DNA from: a virus
Direction: 5' to 3' (one strand)
Virus record (IMG/VR): IMGVR_UViG_3300047453_000452
Coordinates: 1 to 41,932 of that record
DNA length: 41,932 nt
Each line of letters opens with the position of its first letter. The stretch's first letter is position 1. Under the pieces are notes generated by a model. The model was not told the DNA's origin and did no database searches. It saw only the letters and a list, made by a program, of their open reading frames with translations. Positions 33,700 through 41,121 of this stretch are shown here, one piece after another. The position numbers were made by a program, and so were the translations under genes.

Positions 33700-35730
33700 T
33701 TATGTCACCGTAATTGTTCCGGTCATCGATCCGTGGAATTCACAGATATAATAGTACGTTCCAGAATCTTGTATTGTCCACTGAACGCTTCCACTTTGTG
33801 TTCCTTGTCCAGTTACTCCATCAACGACTTGATCACCAGTGCCTGTTGTTTGTGCTGTTTTAATGTACAACGGGTGCCCTGATGCGCTAACAGCAAATTC
33901 TACTGTTTCACCTTGATTAAATGCTAGATTTGGGTTATCACCGCTTACTGTACCATTTGCATCATTGCCGCTCATTGTGTATGCACTTGCACCGCTGTTT
34001 GTAACGTTGATAGTGTAATCTGCTGATACTGGAGCACCTACGCTTGTATCATTAATTGTAATGCTTGTTAGTGTTTCTACAATAGTTCCACTTATGCTTC
34101 CAATTCTAATTTCAACGTCAAATGTTTCTTCACCTTCTGTTTCACTGTCAGCATATGGGCTAACTGTAAACTGCCCTGCATTGCTTGCAACACTGAAGCT
34201 GCCAGACGATACAAGGAATTCTGTACTATTTGTAGCTGTCCAATATAGTACAGTTGCATCCGGTACGTTTGTTGTTACAATATTAACTGTAAGTGTACCG
34301 CCTTCATCGACGTCAGGATCTGATGAAGCTGTGTACGATGCCGGTGGAGCTTGGCTTGTATCATTAATTGTAATATTGCCGCTTGTACCTACAATAGTTC
34401 CACTTGTGCTTCCTGTTCTAACTTGTACTACAAAAGTTTGTGCGCCTTCTGTAATTACATCAGCAGTTGGACTTACTGAGAATGATCCTGAATTTCCTGA
34501 TACTGTAAAGCTGCCTGATGGTACTTCAAAGTCTGATACATTAGTAACACTCCAAAACAATTCAGTATTATCGTTAACATTTGTTGTTGTAACATTGATT
34601 GTAAGTGAGCTACCTTCATCAATATCACTTGATACTGGTGTAACTGTGTATGCTGATAGACCTGGTGGAATTGCTGTTCCTCCCATACCGCTGTGATTAA
34701 CACAATAATAATATAATGCTGGTGCATCGTCCGGTACTGTAATTTGTGTATATGCTCCTTCAGTTCCAGCTGTGCCTACCTTTGTAACTCCAGTTGTATA
34801 TTCAACCCCGCCACCATTCCAAATACCATTTGGTGTTGCAGAGAATAAAAGCTGATGTGTAGCATTGCTAGGATCTGATTGATCAAATCTATATGTTAAC
34901 CCTCTAGTCAATGATAGTGCAGGACTTGCTCCAACTTCGCCTGCAATATAAAATTTATTGCCTGTTCCGTATTCGTTTGTTCCTGATGCAACGGTTACTG
35001 TGTAAACAATTGCTCCTCCAAAAGGTGTAATTCCAGTGCTTGTGTATACACCAAAGTCAACTACTTCAGGTACTGAAGGTGCGTGTCCTCTAATGCACTC
35101 ATAAATGCTTGGACCATATTTTACAAGATCATTTAACTTATATCTAGTTTGTGTACTGTCTTCGGTTGAAGTGTTGTACTCGCCTCTGTATTGTACTCCA
35201 TACTGTAACAATTTCCAATATACTTCTGTACTATCGTCTACTTGTGTATAGTCATCTTCTAAACCTAAAATATCAGTTTCTGCTGATACGTGAGATACTG
35301 TACATTCATATGTTGATCCGCCGTATCTTACAATGTCACCAATACCATATTGGAAGCTGGATACCCATTCACTTGCCCAAGTTTTTGATTCTGCGTATGT
35401 ATCCCATTTATCAATGTCAGTATTAAAATTTGCTCCTGCGCTGTGTGCTTCGTTACATTTGTAAACAACACCACCAAACACTACAATATTATCTAAAGAA
35501 TAAACGCCAAACTGTGTCCACGGACCCTTCCAAGTCTGGCCAGTCATCATTAGTTCCCATTTTGGAAAAGTATCATTTAAATCGTTGTAAAATCCTGAAG
35601 ATGTGTGAGGTATTAAGCAAACATATGCTTTACCTTCAAACTGAACAACTTCGTCTTTGTTGTAAGCAGTTAAATCATTCCATTCACCTACCCAACTAAA
35701 TCTTAATCTACTAATTTTAAATTCTGACAT
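33700..35730 (-). CDS. Virion protein with CBM-like, cupredoxin-like and Calx-beta-like domains
   Basis: 676 aa with a clear modular plan. Residues 11-225 are four CBM5/12-like repeats homologous to those of the 4034-aa fibre. Residues ~245-352 are a cupredoxin-like domain with H292 and C343-x2-H346-x2-M349 in YYYCVNHSGMGG. Residues ~358-563 are two near-identical Calx-beta-like units, each with VDEGGTLTVN-type openings and ending in ITINDTS. Residues ~572-676 are a second cupredoxin-like domain with H619 and C663-x2-H666-x2-M669 in YYYICEFHGSMTG. The His/Cys/His/Met sets resemble type-1 copper ligands, though the Cys-His-Met spacing is tighter than in plastocyanin. No signal peptide. It is probably a tail fibre or decoration protein. 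GAGGAAAG is the ribosome site and a late promoter lies 27 bases upstream. Confidence 0.75.
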   Translation of the reverse strand: MSEFKISRLRFSWVGEWNDLTAYNKDEVVQFEGKAYVCLIPHTSSGFYNDLNDTFPKWELMMTGQTWKGPWTQFGVYSLDNIVVFGGVVYKCNEAHSAGANFNTDIDKWDTYAESKTWASEWVSSFQYGIGDIVRYGGSTYECTVSHVSAETDILGLEDDYTQVDDSTEVYWKLLQYGVQYRGEYNTSTEDSTQTRYKLNDLVKYGPSIYECIRGHAPSVPEVVDFGVYTSTGITPFGGAIVYTVTVASGTNEYGTGNKFYIAGEVGASPALSLTRGLTYRFDQSDPSNATHQLLFSATPNGIWNGGGVEYTTGVTKVGTAGTEGAYTQITVPDDAPALYYYCVNHSGMGGTAIPPGLSAYTVTPVSSDIDEGSSLTINVTTTNVNDNTELFWSVTNVSDFEVPSGSFTVSGNSGSFSVSPTADVITEGAQTFVVQVRTGSTSGTIVGTSGNITINDTSQAPPASYTASSDPDVDEGGTLTVNIVTTNVPDATVLYWTATNSTEFLVSSGSFSVASNAGQFTVSPYADSETEGEETFDVEIRIGSISGTIVETLTSITINDTSVGAPVSADYTINVTNSGASAYTMSGNDANGTVSGDNPNLAFNQGETVEFAVSASGHPLYIKTAQTTGTGDQVVDGVTGQGTQSGSVQWTIQDSGTYYYICEFHGSMTGTITVT
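33703..34017 (-). other. C-terminal cupredoxin-like domain of the 676-aa protein
   Basis: Residues 572-676. Potential copper ligands are H619 (SGHPLYIKT), C663, H666 and M669. The preceding ANGTVSGDNPNLAFNQGETV strands and final GTITVT strand fit a Greek-key beta sandwich. Copper binding is inferred from the residues only. Confidence 0.55.
34042..34659 (-). repeat. Two Calx-beta-like tandem units
   Basis: Residues ~358-457 and ~464-563 align along their whole length: xVDEGGTLTVNIVTTNV, LYWTATN, SGSFSV, GQFTVSPYAD, TEGxETFxVxIRxGSxSGTIV, ITINDTS. Calx-beta domains bind Ca2+ through acidic loops; acidic residues are present at DVDEG and DSETEGEE. Confidence 0.65.
34675..34998 (-). other. Internal cupredoxin-like domain of the 676-aa protein
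   Basis: Residues ~245-352. Potential ligands are H292 (NATHQLLFS), C343, H346 and M349 (YYYCVNHSGMGG). The same Cys-x2-His-x2-Met spacing as in the C-terminal domain suggests the two sites are related. Confidence 0.55.
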
Positions 35731-35757
35731 TTAATTCTTTCCTCAAATCATTTTATA

Positions 35758-35765
35758 TATTTATG
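35758..35765 (-). promoter_or_regulatory. T4-type late promoter CATAAATA before the 676-aa gene
   Basis: CATAAATATATAA on the minus strand overlaps the stop codon of the 125-aa gene (35761-35763) and lies 27 bases before the start codon at 35730. Confidence 0.6.
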
Positions 35766-36138
35766 ACACTATCTGACTTGCGTCATAAGTATATGCTTGA
35801 TTAATTCTAACTACTAATTCGCCTTCGCTGTTTACATAATAAAACATATTTTTGTTGTCCCAGCGATATTGATCCCATTGTAAATTATCATATGGACGAC
35901 TATGATCTAATTCAATACGTCCATCAAAAAAGTCAACTCCGTATTCAAACTCTGTAAAGTCATCTGATGATGCTCCAGGATTGTTTACAGTGATAGTATC
36001 GTTATCTTTTAGCTGGTCAATTTTAGCAAAGAACAGTGTACCGTCTTCTGTTCTACGCAGAGCATAAAAATATCTTGGTTGCCCTACTCCTAAAAGTTCT
36101 GTTATACTTGGTGTACCACCTACATAAAATGATGACAT
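35761..36138 (-). CDS. Small virion-associated protein, function unknown
   Basis: 125 aa starting MSSFYVGGTPSITELLGVGQ. It is rich in aromatic and acidic residues, with RYFYALRRTEDGTLFFAKID, a YGVDFFDGRIELDHSRPYDN segment and YYVNSEGELVVRIN. There are no membrane segments, signal peptide or catalytic motif. It lies between two fibre genes on one operon, with a strong AAGGAGATAT ribosome site, which supports a structural or assembly role in the tail. I do not recognise a named family. Confidence 0.65.
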   Translation of the reverse strand: MSSFYVGGTPSITELLGVGQPRYFYALRRTEDGTLFFAKIDQLKDNDTITVNNPGASSDDFTEFEYGVDFFDGRIELDHSRPYDNLQWDQYRWDNKNMFYYVNSEGELVVRINQAYTYDASQIVS

Positions 36139-36148
36139 CTATATCTCC

Positions 36149-36478
36149 TTAAACTATCTCAACCGTACTCATAATTACGTCAATACTGTCGTCAACATTT
36201 GATGTAACAAATAAGTTATTATCCGGTGTTAAAATTAATTTCTCACCGCCGTTAAGTACACGCAAACTTGTGTTTGGCGGTACTACAATTTCTTTTGCAT
36301 AATATCCAGTAACACTTGCGGAATCTTGTAGCTCTACATCAACTAGCACTGTGCCGCCAGTTACGTTTGCTAAACTAAATCCAACTACAGTTACTCTTGC
36401 GTTTTCGTTAGTAGCTAGTACTTCTTCTCTTACTGAACCTATACCAGGTACTACTACGTTTTTAAATGTTGTTGCCAT
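36149..36478 (-). CDS. Small virion-associated beta protein, function unknown
   Basis: 109 aa, predicted almost wholly beta: VVVPGIGSVREEVL, VTVVGFSLANVTGG, then YYAKEIVVPPNTSLRVLNGG and LFVTSNVDDSIDVIMSTVEIV. The layout matches the 106-aa protein at 13131, with the same order of a central strand with Asn, a VPPN or IPNG turn, a GG strand and an acidic last strand; the two may be distant paralogues. AGGATAAAG precedes the ATG, four bases after the long fibre's stop. It could be a small connector or decoration protein of the fibre complex. Confidence 0.65.
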   Translation of the reverse strand: MATTFKNVVVPGIGSVREEVLATNENARVTVVGFSLANVTGGTVLVDVELQDSASVTGYYAKEIVVPPNTSLRVLNGGEKLILTPDNNLFVTSNVDDSIDVIMSTVEIV

Positions 36479-36482
36479 ATCT

Positions 36483-39400
36483 TTATCCTAATACCAATAC
36501 TGTTGCTAGTGCAATTTCCTCTGCATCACCTCGTGTAATACCTGATCCTGATCCTGCTACAGATACCCAGTTAGTTCCGTCCCATACTTCAACACGACTA
36601 TCTTGAGTGTTAAATCTCATTTGACCAACTTCAGTGTACGCTAACGGTGGTCTTTCACCACTAGTACCAGTTGGTATAACAACACCGTAAGATCCGTCAA
36701 ATTTTACATATCCGTCGCCTGTATTTTGAAACGTTGTTATCGAGTTAGTAACAGTGTTTGTAATAACATCTTCTTTAATTGAAAAGTTATCAAACGTAAT
36801 AGACCCTGTGCCATTTGCAGTTAATTCAAGATCTGTATCTGTTGTTATTGTTTCAATAACATTACCGTTAATTCTTATATCGTCTACGTCAATCTGTGGT
36901 GCTGTTAATGAAGTACTATCAATAGTAACTACTGTTGATCCTTGTACATCAAACCTAATTACACCATTATTTGCGCCTTCTGATGTTTCTGCTGTAATAC
37001 GTGTATCACCGTCGACATCTTCTACACCTTTAAGATTTATCCAGTTTGTTCCATTATATCCTTCAAAACGAACTAGGTCTGTGTTATAACGTATTTGACC
37101 TGTTGTTGCTGTTGGACGTTCGCCTGTTGTGCCTGTTGGTAGTGTTAATGCTCCGTTACCGTTAATATTAACAAGTCCACTACCTGGAACAATATTAAAA
37201 TCACTACTAGTACTAATAGTTGAACCATTGATATCAAATGTATCAATAATAATTGATCCAGTTCCATTAGCTCTTAGTTCTAAGTCACTACTACTTATCG
37301 TAGTTGTAATGAAGTTGTCGTCAATTAAGATATCGCCTGTACTAAAACTATTTGCTGTAATTGTACCAGTACTAGTAATGTTTCCAACTGTGATAGTACC
37401 GTTAACATCTAAGTTATTTTCAATTACAACGTCATTGCTAGGAATGTTAATAATTCCAGTGCCATTAGCACGTAACTCTAAATTTGAACTTGATTCAGTT
37501 GTTTTAATAGTGTTGCCAACAATTTGTAAATCTTCAAATTGTATAAGACTTGCACTAATAATAACTTCACCAGTTACATCTAAGTTACCAGTTAAGTTAA
37601 TGTCGCCTACTTGTGTAACATTACCAGTGTGTGTTATATTTCCACTAACTACGGTGTTGCCTAATGTACTAGTACCGTTTACAGTTAAATCATTACTAAT
37701 TAATACATTGTTACTAGGTACACTTATTACACCTGTGCCGTTTGCACGTAATTCTAAATCACTACTGGTTTGTGTTGTAGTAATAAAATTATCATCAATT
37801 AAAATATCACCAGTGCTAAATCTGTTTGCAGTAATAGTACCTATACTGTTGATATCTCCTACAGTAATAGTTCCAGAAACAGTTAAATCATTAACAATTC
37901 TTAAATCGTTAGTTGGTACTACAATATCTCCAAACTCTGAAGCACGTAGTTCTAAATCACTGCTAGTTTGTGTTGTAGTAATAAAGTTTGTTTCAATTTT
38001 TATATCTTCAAACTGTGATACTCCTGATACTGTAATATCACCTGTAACACCTAAATTACCAGTTAATGCAATATTACCAGTTTGTGTAGTATTTCCAGTA
38101 TGTGTTAAGTTACCTTGAATTGAGGTATCTTTTATTGTAGAAGTACCTTCAACTGTTAAATCTTCGTCAATTTCAACATCGTTACTAGGTACTAATATTA
38201 CACCCGTGCCGTTAGCACGTAAATCTAAATTTGAACTTGTTACAGTTGTTTCAATATAGTTGTCAGTGATTACAATGTTACCAGTTGTAAAACTTCCTGA
38301 AGCAATTGTTGAAGCATCTATATTTGTTACTGTTGTAGTTCCGTCAACTTGTAAATCGTTTGTAATTTCAACATTATTATTTGGTACAAGTATTTTACCA
38401 GTACCATTAGCACGTAATTCTAAATCTGCGCTAGTTGTAGTAGTTGTAATAAAATTATCATCTACAAGTATTTCTTCAAACTGTGCTGCACCCGAAACAT
38501 CTAAATTTTCAGTTACAGTTACATTACCTGTAACAGTTGTATCACCTGTTTGTGTCAAGTTACCAGTATAAGTTATTGTACCAGTAATATTAGTATCTTG
38601 AAGATTAGTTGTGCCAGAAACAGTTAAGTTATTATCAATTTGTACATCGTTACTAGGTACAAGTATTTCACCTGCGCCACTTGCACGTAATTCTAAATTT
38701 GAACTAGTAACTGTAGTTGTAATATAGTTGTCACGAATTTGAATGTCGTCTAAGTTTATTTCGTTTGTAAATAAATTTTTCCAAGTTTTTGTTGCAGTAC
38801 CTAATGTGTAAGCACTTTTTGTTTTTGGAATAATATCCGAGTCTATACCTGCAATAATTTGTATTGTATCACTTGCTTCGTCACCAATAGTAATGTTACC
38901 ACCGATTGTAACATTGCCAGTTACATCAAGACTACCTTGAACATTAACATCTGAATTAAGATTTATTTCTCCACTGCCAGCTTCAAAGTTTGCATCTTGT
39001 GTAAGAGTTTCGATTGTGTTGTCGCTTATGCGCCAGTCGCCTGTTTCAATTTTAGCGCCATCAATAAATGTAGTATCACTTCCGGTAGTAAATGTTACTC
39101 CGTTGGTTGTATTAATTTCAAAGTCTTGTACTGCAAATGTTACACTACCTGTTTCTTGATTAACAGTAAATAAATCGCCAACTCTAAAGTCACCTTTGTG
39201 GTCAACTGAGTTATAACGTATAGATGCACCGTTTGTTTCAACAATCTCGTTTGCTTGTATTACTGATTCAGTTTCATTAGTTGCTTCTTTGCCATTACCA
39301 ATGTATGCAACATTGTGTCCAATAGCATACATAAGTACGCCCGGCCCATCGCCTACTAAGCCAAAGTTACCATAAACACTTGCTGAACCTATTAGTCTTA

Positions 39401-40973
39401 CTTCTGCACCAAACTCACGTAAATCAAAGCTATCAATAGTTGTTGCTGTTGCTGTGCCATCTGTAATACTCTGTGGAGTTAAATCAAACCCATCTAAATC
39501 TAAGTAACTGCTTACATAAACATCATTACCGTCTACACTGTCTATTGTACCTGTTAGTACAGTAGACGCATCAGCTGACGTGATTGTAAGTGTATTGCCT
39601 TGAGCAAATGTTCCTGTAACACCACTTAGTGTTAGTTTAGTTTTACCTGCTCCTCTACGACCTGTTGTGCCGTCATATGCAAACATTGAGCGATTAGCAA
39701 AGTATGTAAAACTGTTTAACCATTCAACTCTAGCACCGTTTGTAAGCGTTACTGCATCTACACCTGGTGTAATAAATGTTGCTGAGTGAAACAACATTGC
39801 AGTGTTTGCTGATGTACTTGATGCTACTGCACCGTCTAAAAATACACCTTTACCTGCATCGCCTGCATCAAACCCTCTTGGGTCTAGCGCACTTGTTACA
39901 CTACCTGCTGTAATTACTGTAATGTTTCTAATATATGGAGATCGACTAGTTGCTGTATAGCTCGGTGCGTAACTGAACGCATAGCCTGGACTGTAAAAGC
40001 CAGTAATTGTTAAGTCTTCTACAGTTGTCTCACCGTTAAGTAAAAATGCACTATTTGTATTTGTTACTGCTGATGGACGAATAATAACACTTCTAATACT
40101 TTCACCTTTTACTGTAACACCTGCTGGAACTGTCAAAGGAAATGTTTCTGTATAATCACCTGGAAATATGTGTATTGTGTCGCCTGCACTTACTTGTGAT
40201 AATGCATATGTTAAACTTGCATACGGATCAAGTATATGACTACCTGAGTGTGCATCGTCACCGTTTTCAGCAACAAAATATGTATTTCCGTATTGTAGGG
40301 TAAGATCGATGCCATTAACAACAGCATCATTAGAATCTAAACTTGATGCAAAAATTCTATTTACATATATGTCATTCCATTCTTTACCGCCTGATAACGG
40401 ATTACTTCCTAAATTATATGTTCTATCTTGATCTGGAATAAGATCACTTGCAATTTCTGCATTAAAAATAACGTTATCAGTATCTGCATCACCAATTGTA
40501 ATATCGCCATCTGCTGTAATATTACCAGTTGCGTAAATATTTCCTGTAACGTTCATATCAGAATATACGTCAACAGTGCCTGTTCCGTTTGGTCTTAGCT
40601 CTAAGTTTACATTGGCTGACGAATCTTCATTGTTTGTTGAAATAACATTGCCTTCAATATCAATGCTATCAATTCTAAGTTTATTGAGTGCAACTACAGT
40701 ATCTAGTGTTGCTAGATTTAGGTATGGTTGTGTAGTACTAATTGTATTGCCAGACACATTAATGTCAGCAATATCTGCTTCATTAGTAACAATTAAATTT
40801 GTTGTTTGTGTAGTTCCAGTAACATCTACCTCGTACTCCGGAGCTGAATTTTTGACGCCGATACGCTGATTATTAACATCTAGATATAATAGGTCAGTCT
40901 CAAAAGCTAAATCTATTCCGTTACGAATAAGATTCGACTTCAAGAGTGGACCGGATATGCGACCAACAGCCAT
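36483..40973 (-). CDS. Repeat-rich tail fibre (1496 aa)
   Basis: The N-terminal ~235 residues begin MAVGRISGPLLKSNLIRNGI, followed by short beta repeats. A beta-helix domain follows (~235-425) with FVAENGDDAHSGS, a DTIHIFPGDYTET rung and VTVKGESIRSVIIRP. The VDHKGDFRVGDLF module is near residue 590. Residues ~660-1270 alternate two repeat types (A, about 90 aa; B, about 62 aa), each opening DNFITTTxTSSDLELRANGTG. The C-terminus has two related end modules with TGTTGERPTATTGQIRYN and TGTSGERPPLAYTEVGQMRF, each followed by a W-DG-x-NW unit, ending TVLVLG. No enzyme motif. It is paralogous at its C-terminus to the partial gene at the right edge. AAGGAGAAAAG is a strong ribosome site; the leader is unusually long. 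Confidence 0.85.
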   Translation of the reverse strand: MAVGRISGPLLKSNLIRNGIDLAFETDLLYLDVNNQRIGVKNSAPEYEVDVTGTTQTTNLIVTNEADIADINVSGNTISTTQPYLNLATLDTVVALNKLRIDSIDIEGNVISTNNEDSSANVNLELRPNGTGTVDVYSDMNVTGNIYATGNITADGDITIGDADTDNVIFNAEIASDLIPDQDRTYNLGSNPLSGGKEWNDIYVNRIFASSLDSNDAVVNGIDLTLQYGNTYFVAENGDDAHSGSHILDPYASLTYALSQVSAGDTIHIFPGDYTETFPLTVPAGVTVKGESIRSVIIRPSAVTNTNSAFLLNGETTVEDLTITGFYSPGYAFSYAPSYTATSRSPYIRNITVITAGSVTSALDPRGFDAGDAGKGVFLDGAVASSTSANTAMLFHSATFITPGVDAVTLTNGARVEWLNSFTYFANRSMFAYDGTTGRRGAGKTKLTLSGVTGTFAQGNTLTITSADASTVLTGTIDSVDGNDVYVSSYLDLDGFDLTPQSITDGTATATTIDSFDLREFGAEVRLIGSASVYGNFGLVGDGPGVLMYAIGHNVAYIGNGKEATNETESVIQANEIVETNGASIRYNSVDHKGDFRVGDLFTVNQETGSVTFAVQDFEINTTNGVTFTTGSDTTFIDGAKIETGDWRISDNTIETLTQDANFEAGSGEINLNSDVNVQGSLDVTGNVTIGGNITIGDEASDTIQIIAGIDSDIIPKTKSAYTLGTATKTWKNLFTNEINLDDIQIRDNYITTTVTSSNLELRASGAGEILVPSNDVQIDNNLTVSGTTNLQDTNITGTITYTGNLTQTGDTTVTGNVTVTENLDVSGAAQFEEILVDDNFITTTTTSADLELRANGTGKILVPNNNVEITNDLQVDGTTTVTNIDASTIASGSFTTGNIVITDNYIETTVTSSNLDLRANGTGVILVPSNDVEIDEDLTVEGTSTIKDTSIQGNLTHTGNTTQTGNIALTGNLGVTGDITVSGVSQFEDIKIETNFITTTQTSSDLELRASEFGDIVVPTNDLRIVNDLTVSGTITVGDINSIGTITANRFSTGDILIDDNFITTTQTSSDLELRANGTGVISVPSNNVLISNDLTVNGTSTLGNTVVSGNITHTGNVTQVGDINLTGNLDVTGEVIISASLIQFEDLQIVGNTIKTTESSSNLELRANGTGIINIPSNDVVIENNLDVNGTITVGNITSTGTITANSFSTGDILIDDNFITTTISSSDLELRANGTGSIIIDTFDINGSTISTSSDFNIVPGSGLVNINGNGALTLPTGTTGERPTATTGQIRYNTDLVRFEGYNGTNWINLKGVEDVDGDTRITAETSEGANNGVIRFDVQGSTVVTIDSTSLTAPQIDVDDIRINGNVIETITTDTDLELTANGTGSITFDNFSIKEDVITNTVTNSITTFQNTGDGYVKFDGSYGVVIPTGTSGERPPLAYTEVGQMRFNTQDSRVEVWDGTNWVSVAGSGSGITRGDAEEIALATVLVLG
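37160..38770 (-). repeat. Alternating A/B super-repeat in the 1496-aa fibre
   Basis: Seven openings of the form DNFITTTxTSSDLELRANGT recur. Long (A) units carry xGNITHTGNVTQVGDINLTG; short (B) units carry TVGNITSTGTITANSFSTGD. A and B alternate three times, giving a ~150-residue (450-base) period, then the series decays. The DNA copies are similar enough to allow slippage or recombination. Confidence 0.75.
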
Positions 40974-41093
40974 CTTTTCTCCTTGTACGGGGATCCTGTC
41001 CCTCTAGCCTAAGTTTTCAGCTTTCGCTCTTTGCTGGCTAACCACAGTTTGACCCTGCAAGTATGGTCGTACTTTGCATTAATAGTATTTATC
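40974..41093 (-). ncRNA. Candidate structured 5' leader RNA of the 1496-aa fibre gene
   Basis: The late promoter at 41086 would give a leader of about 105 bases, while other late promoters here give about 15-20. On the minus strand three hairpins can be drawn. 41056-41078: TGCAA(A)GTA-CGACCA-TACTTGCA, eight pairs with one bulge. 41005-41040: TAGCC/GGCTA closing with an inner AGC/GCT. 40990-41002: GGGA-CAGGA-TCCC. The first loop (ACCA) could pair with TGGT just 5' of the second hairpin. The ribosome site AAGGAGA (40978-40984) lies after the third hairpin. No riboswitch class is recognised. A 13-codon ORF also begins in the first hairpin, without a ribosome site. Confidence 0.45.
41086..41093 (-). 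promoter_or_regulatory. T4-type late promoter GATAAATA before the fibre leader
   Basis: GATAAATACTATTAATG on the minus strand, 112 bases before the fibre ATG at 40973. It lies just after a short hairpin-T6 element that could end the previous transcript. Confidence 0.6.
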
Positions 41094-41101
41094 GTTTATC
41101 G

Positions 41102-41121
41102 AAAAAAGGGGTTACTTACCC
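41102..41121 (-). terminator. Weak candidate intrinsic terminator
   Basis: On the minus strand GGGT-AAGTA-ACCC, overlapping the stop codon of the right-edge gene, is followed by C and six T. The four-pair stem is short, so termination may be partial. Confidence 0.4.

Noticed and set aside
34061-34696. 211-codon + strand frame
   Set aside because: Antisense shadow of the duplicated Calx-beta-like units; the amino-acid repeat follows the duplication on the coding strand.
37129-38118. 329-codon open frame on the + strand antisense to the 1496-aa fibre
   Set aside because: It mirrors the repetitive Thr/Ser/Val codons of the fibre (giving Leu/Val/Pro/Ser-rich nonsense with the same period), has no ribosome site, and the opposite strand has clear fibre homology to the neighbouring genes.
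41044-41084. 13-codon ORF in the fibre leader
   Set aside because: It has an ATG and a stop but no ribosome site, and its start lies in a predicted hairpin. A leader-peptide role cannot be supported; noted under the leader RNA only.
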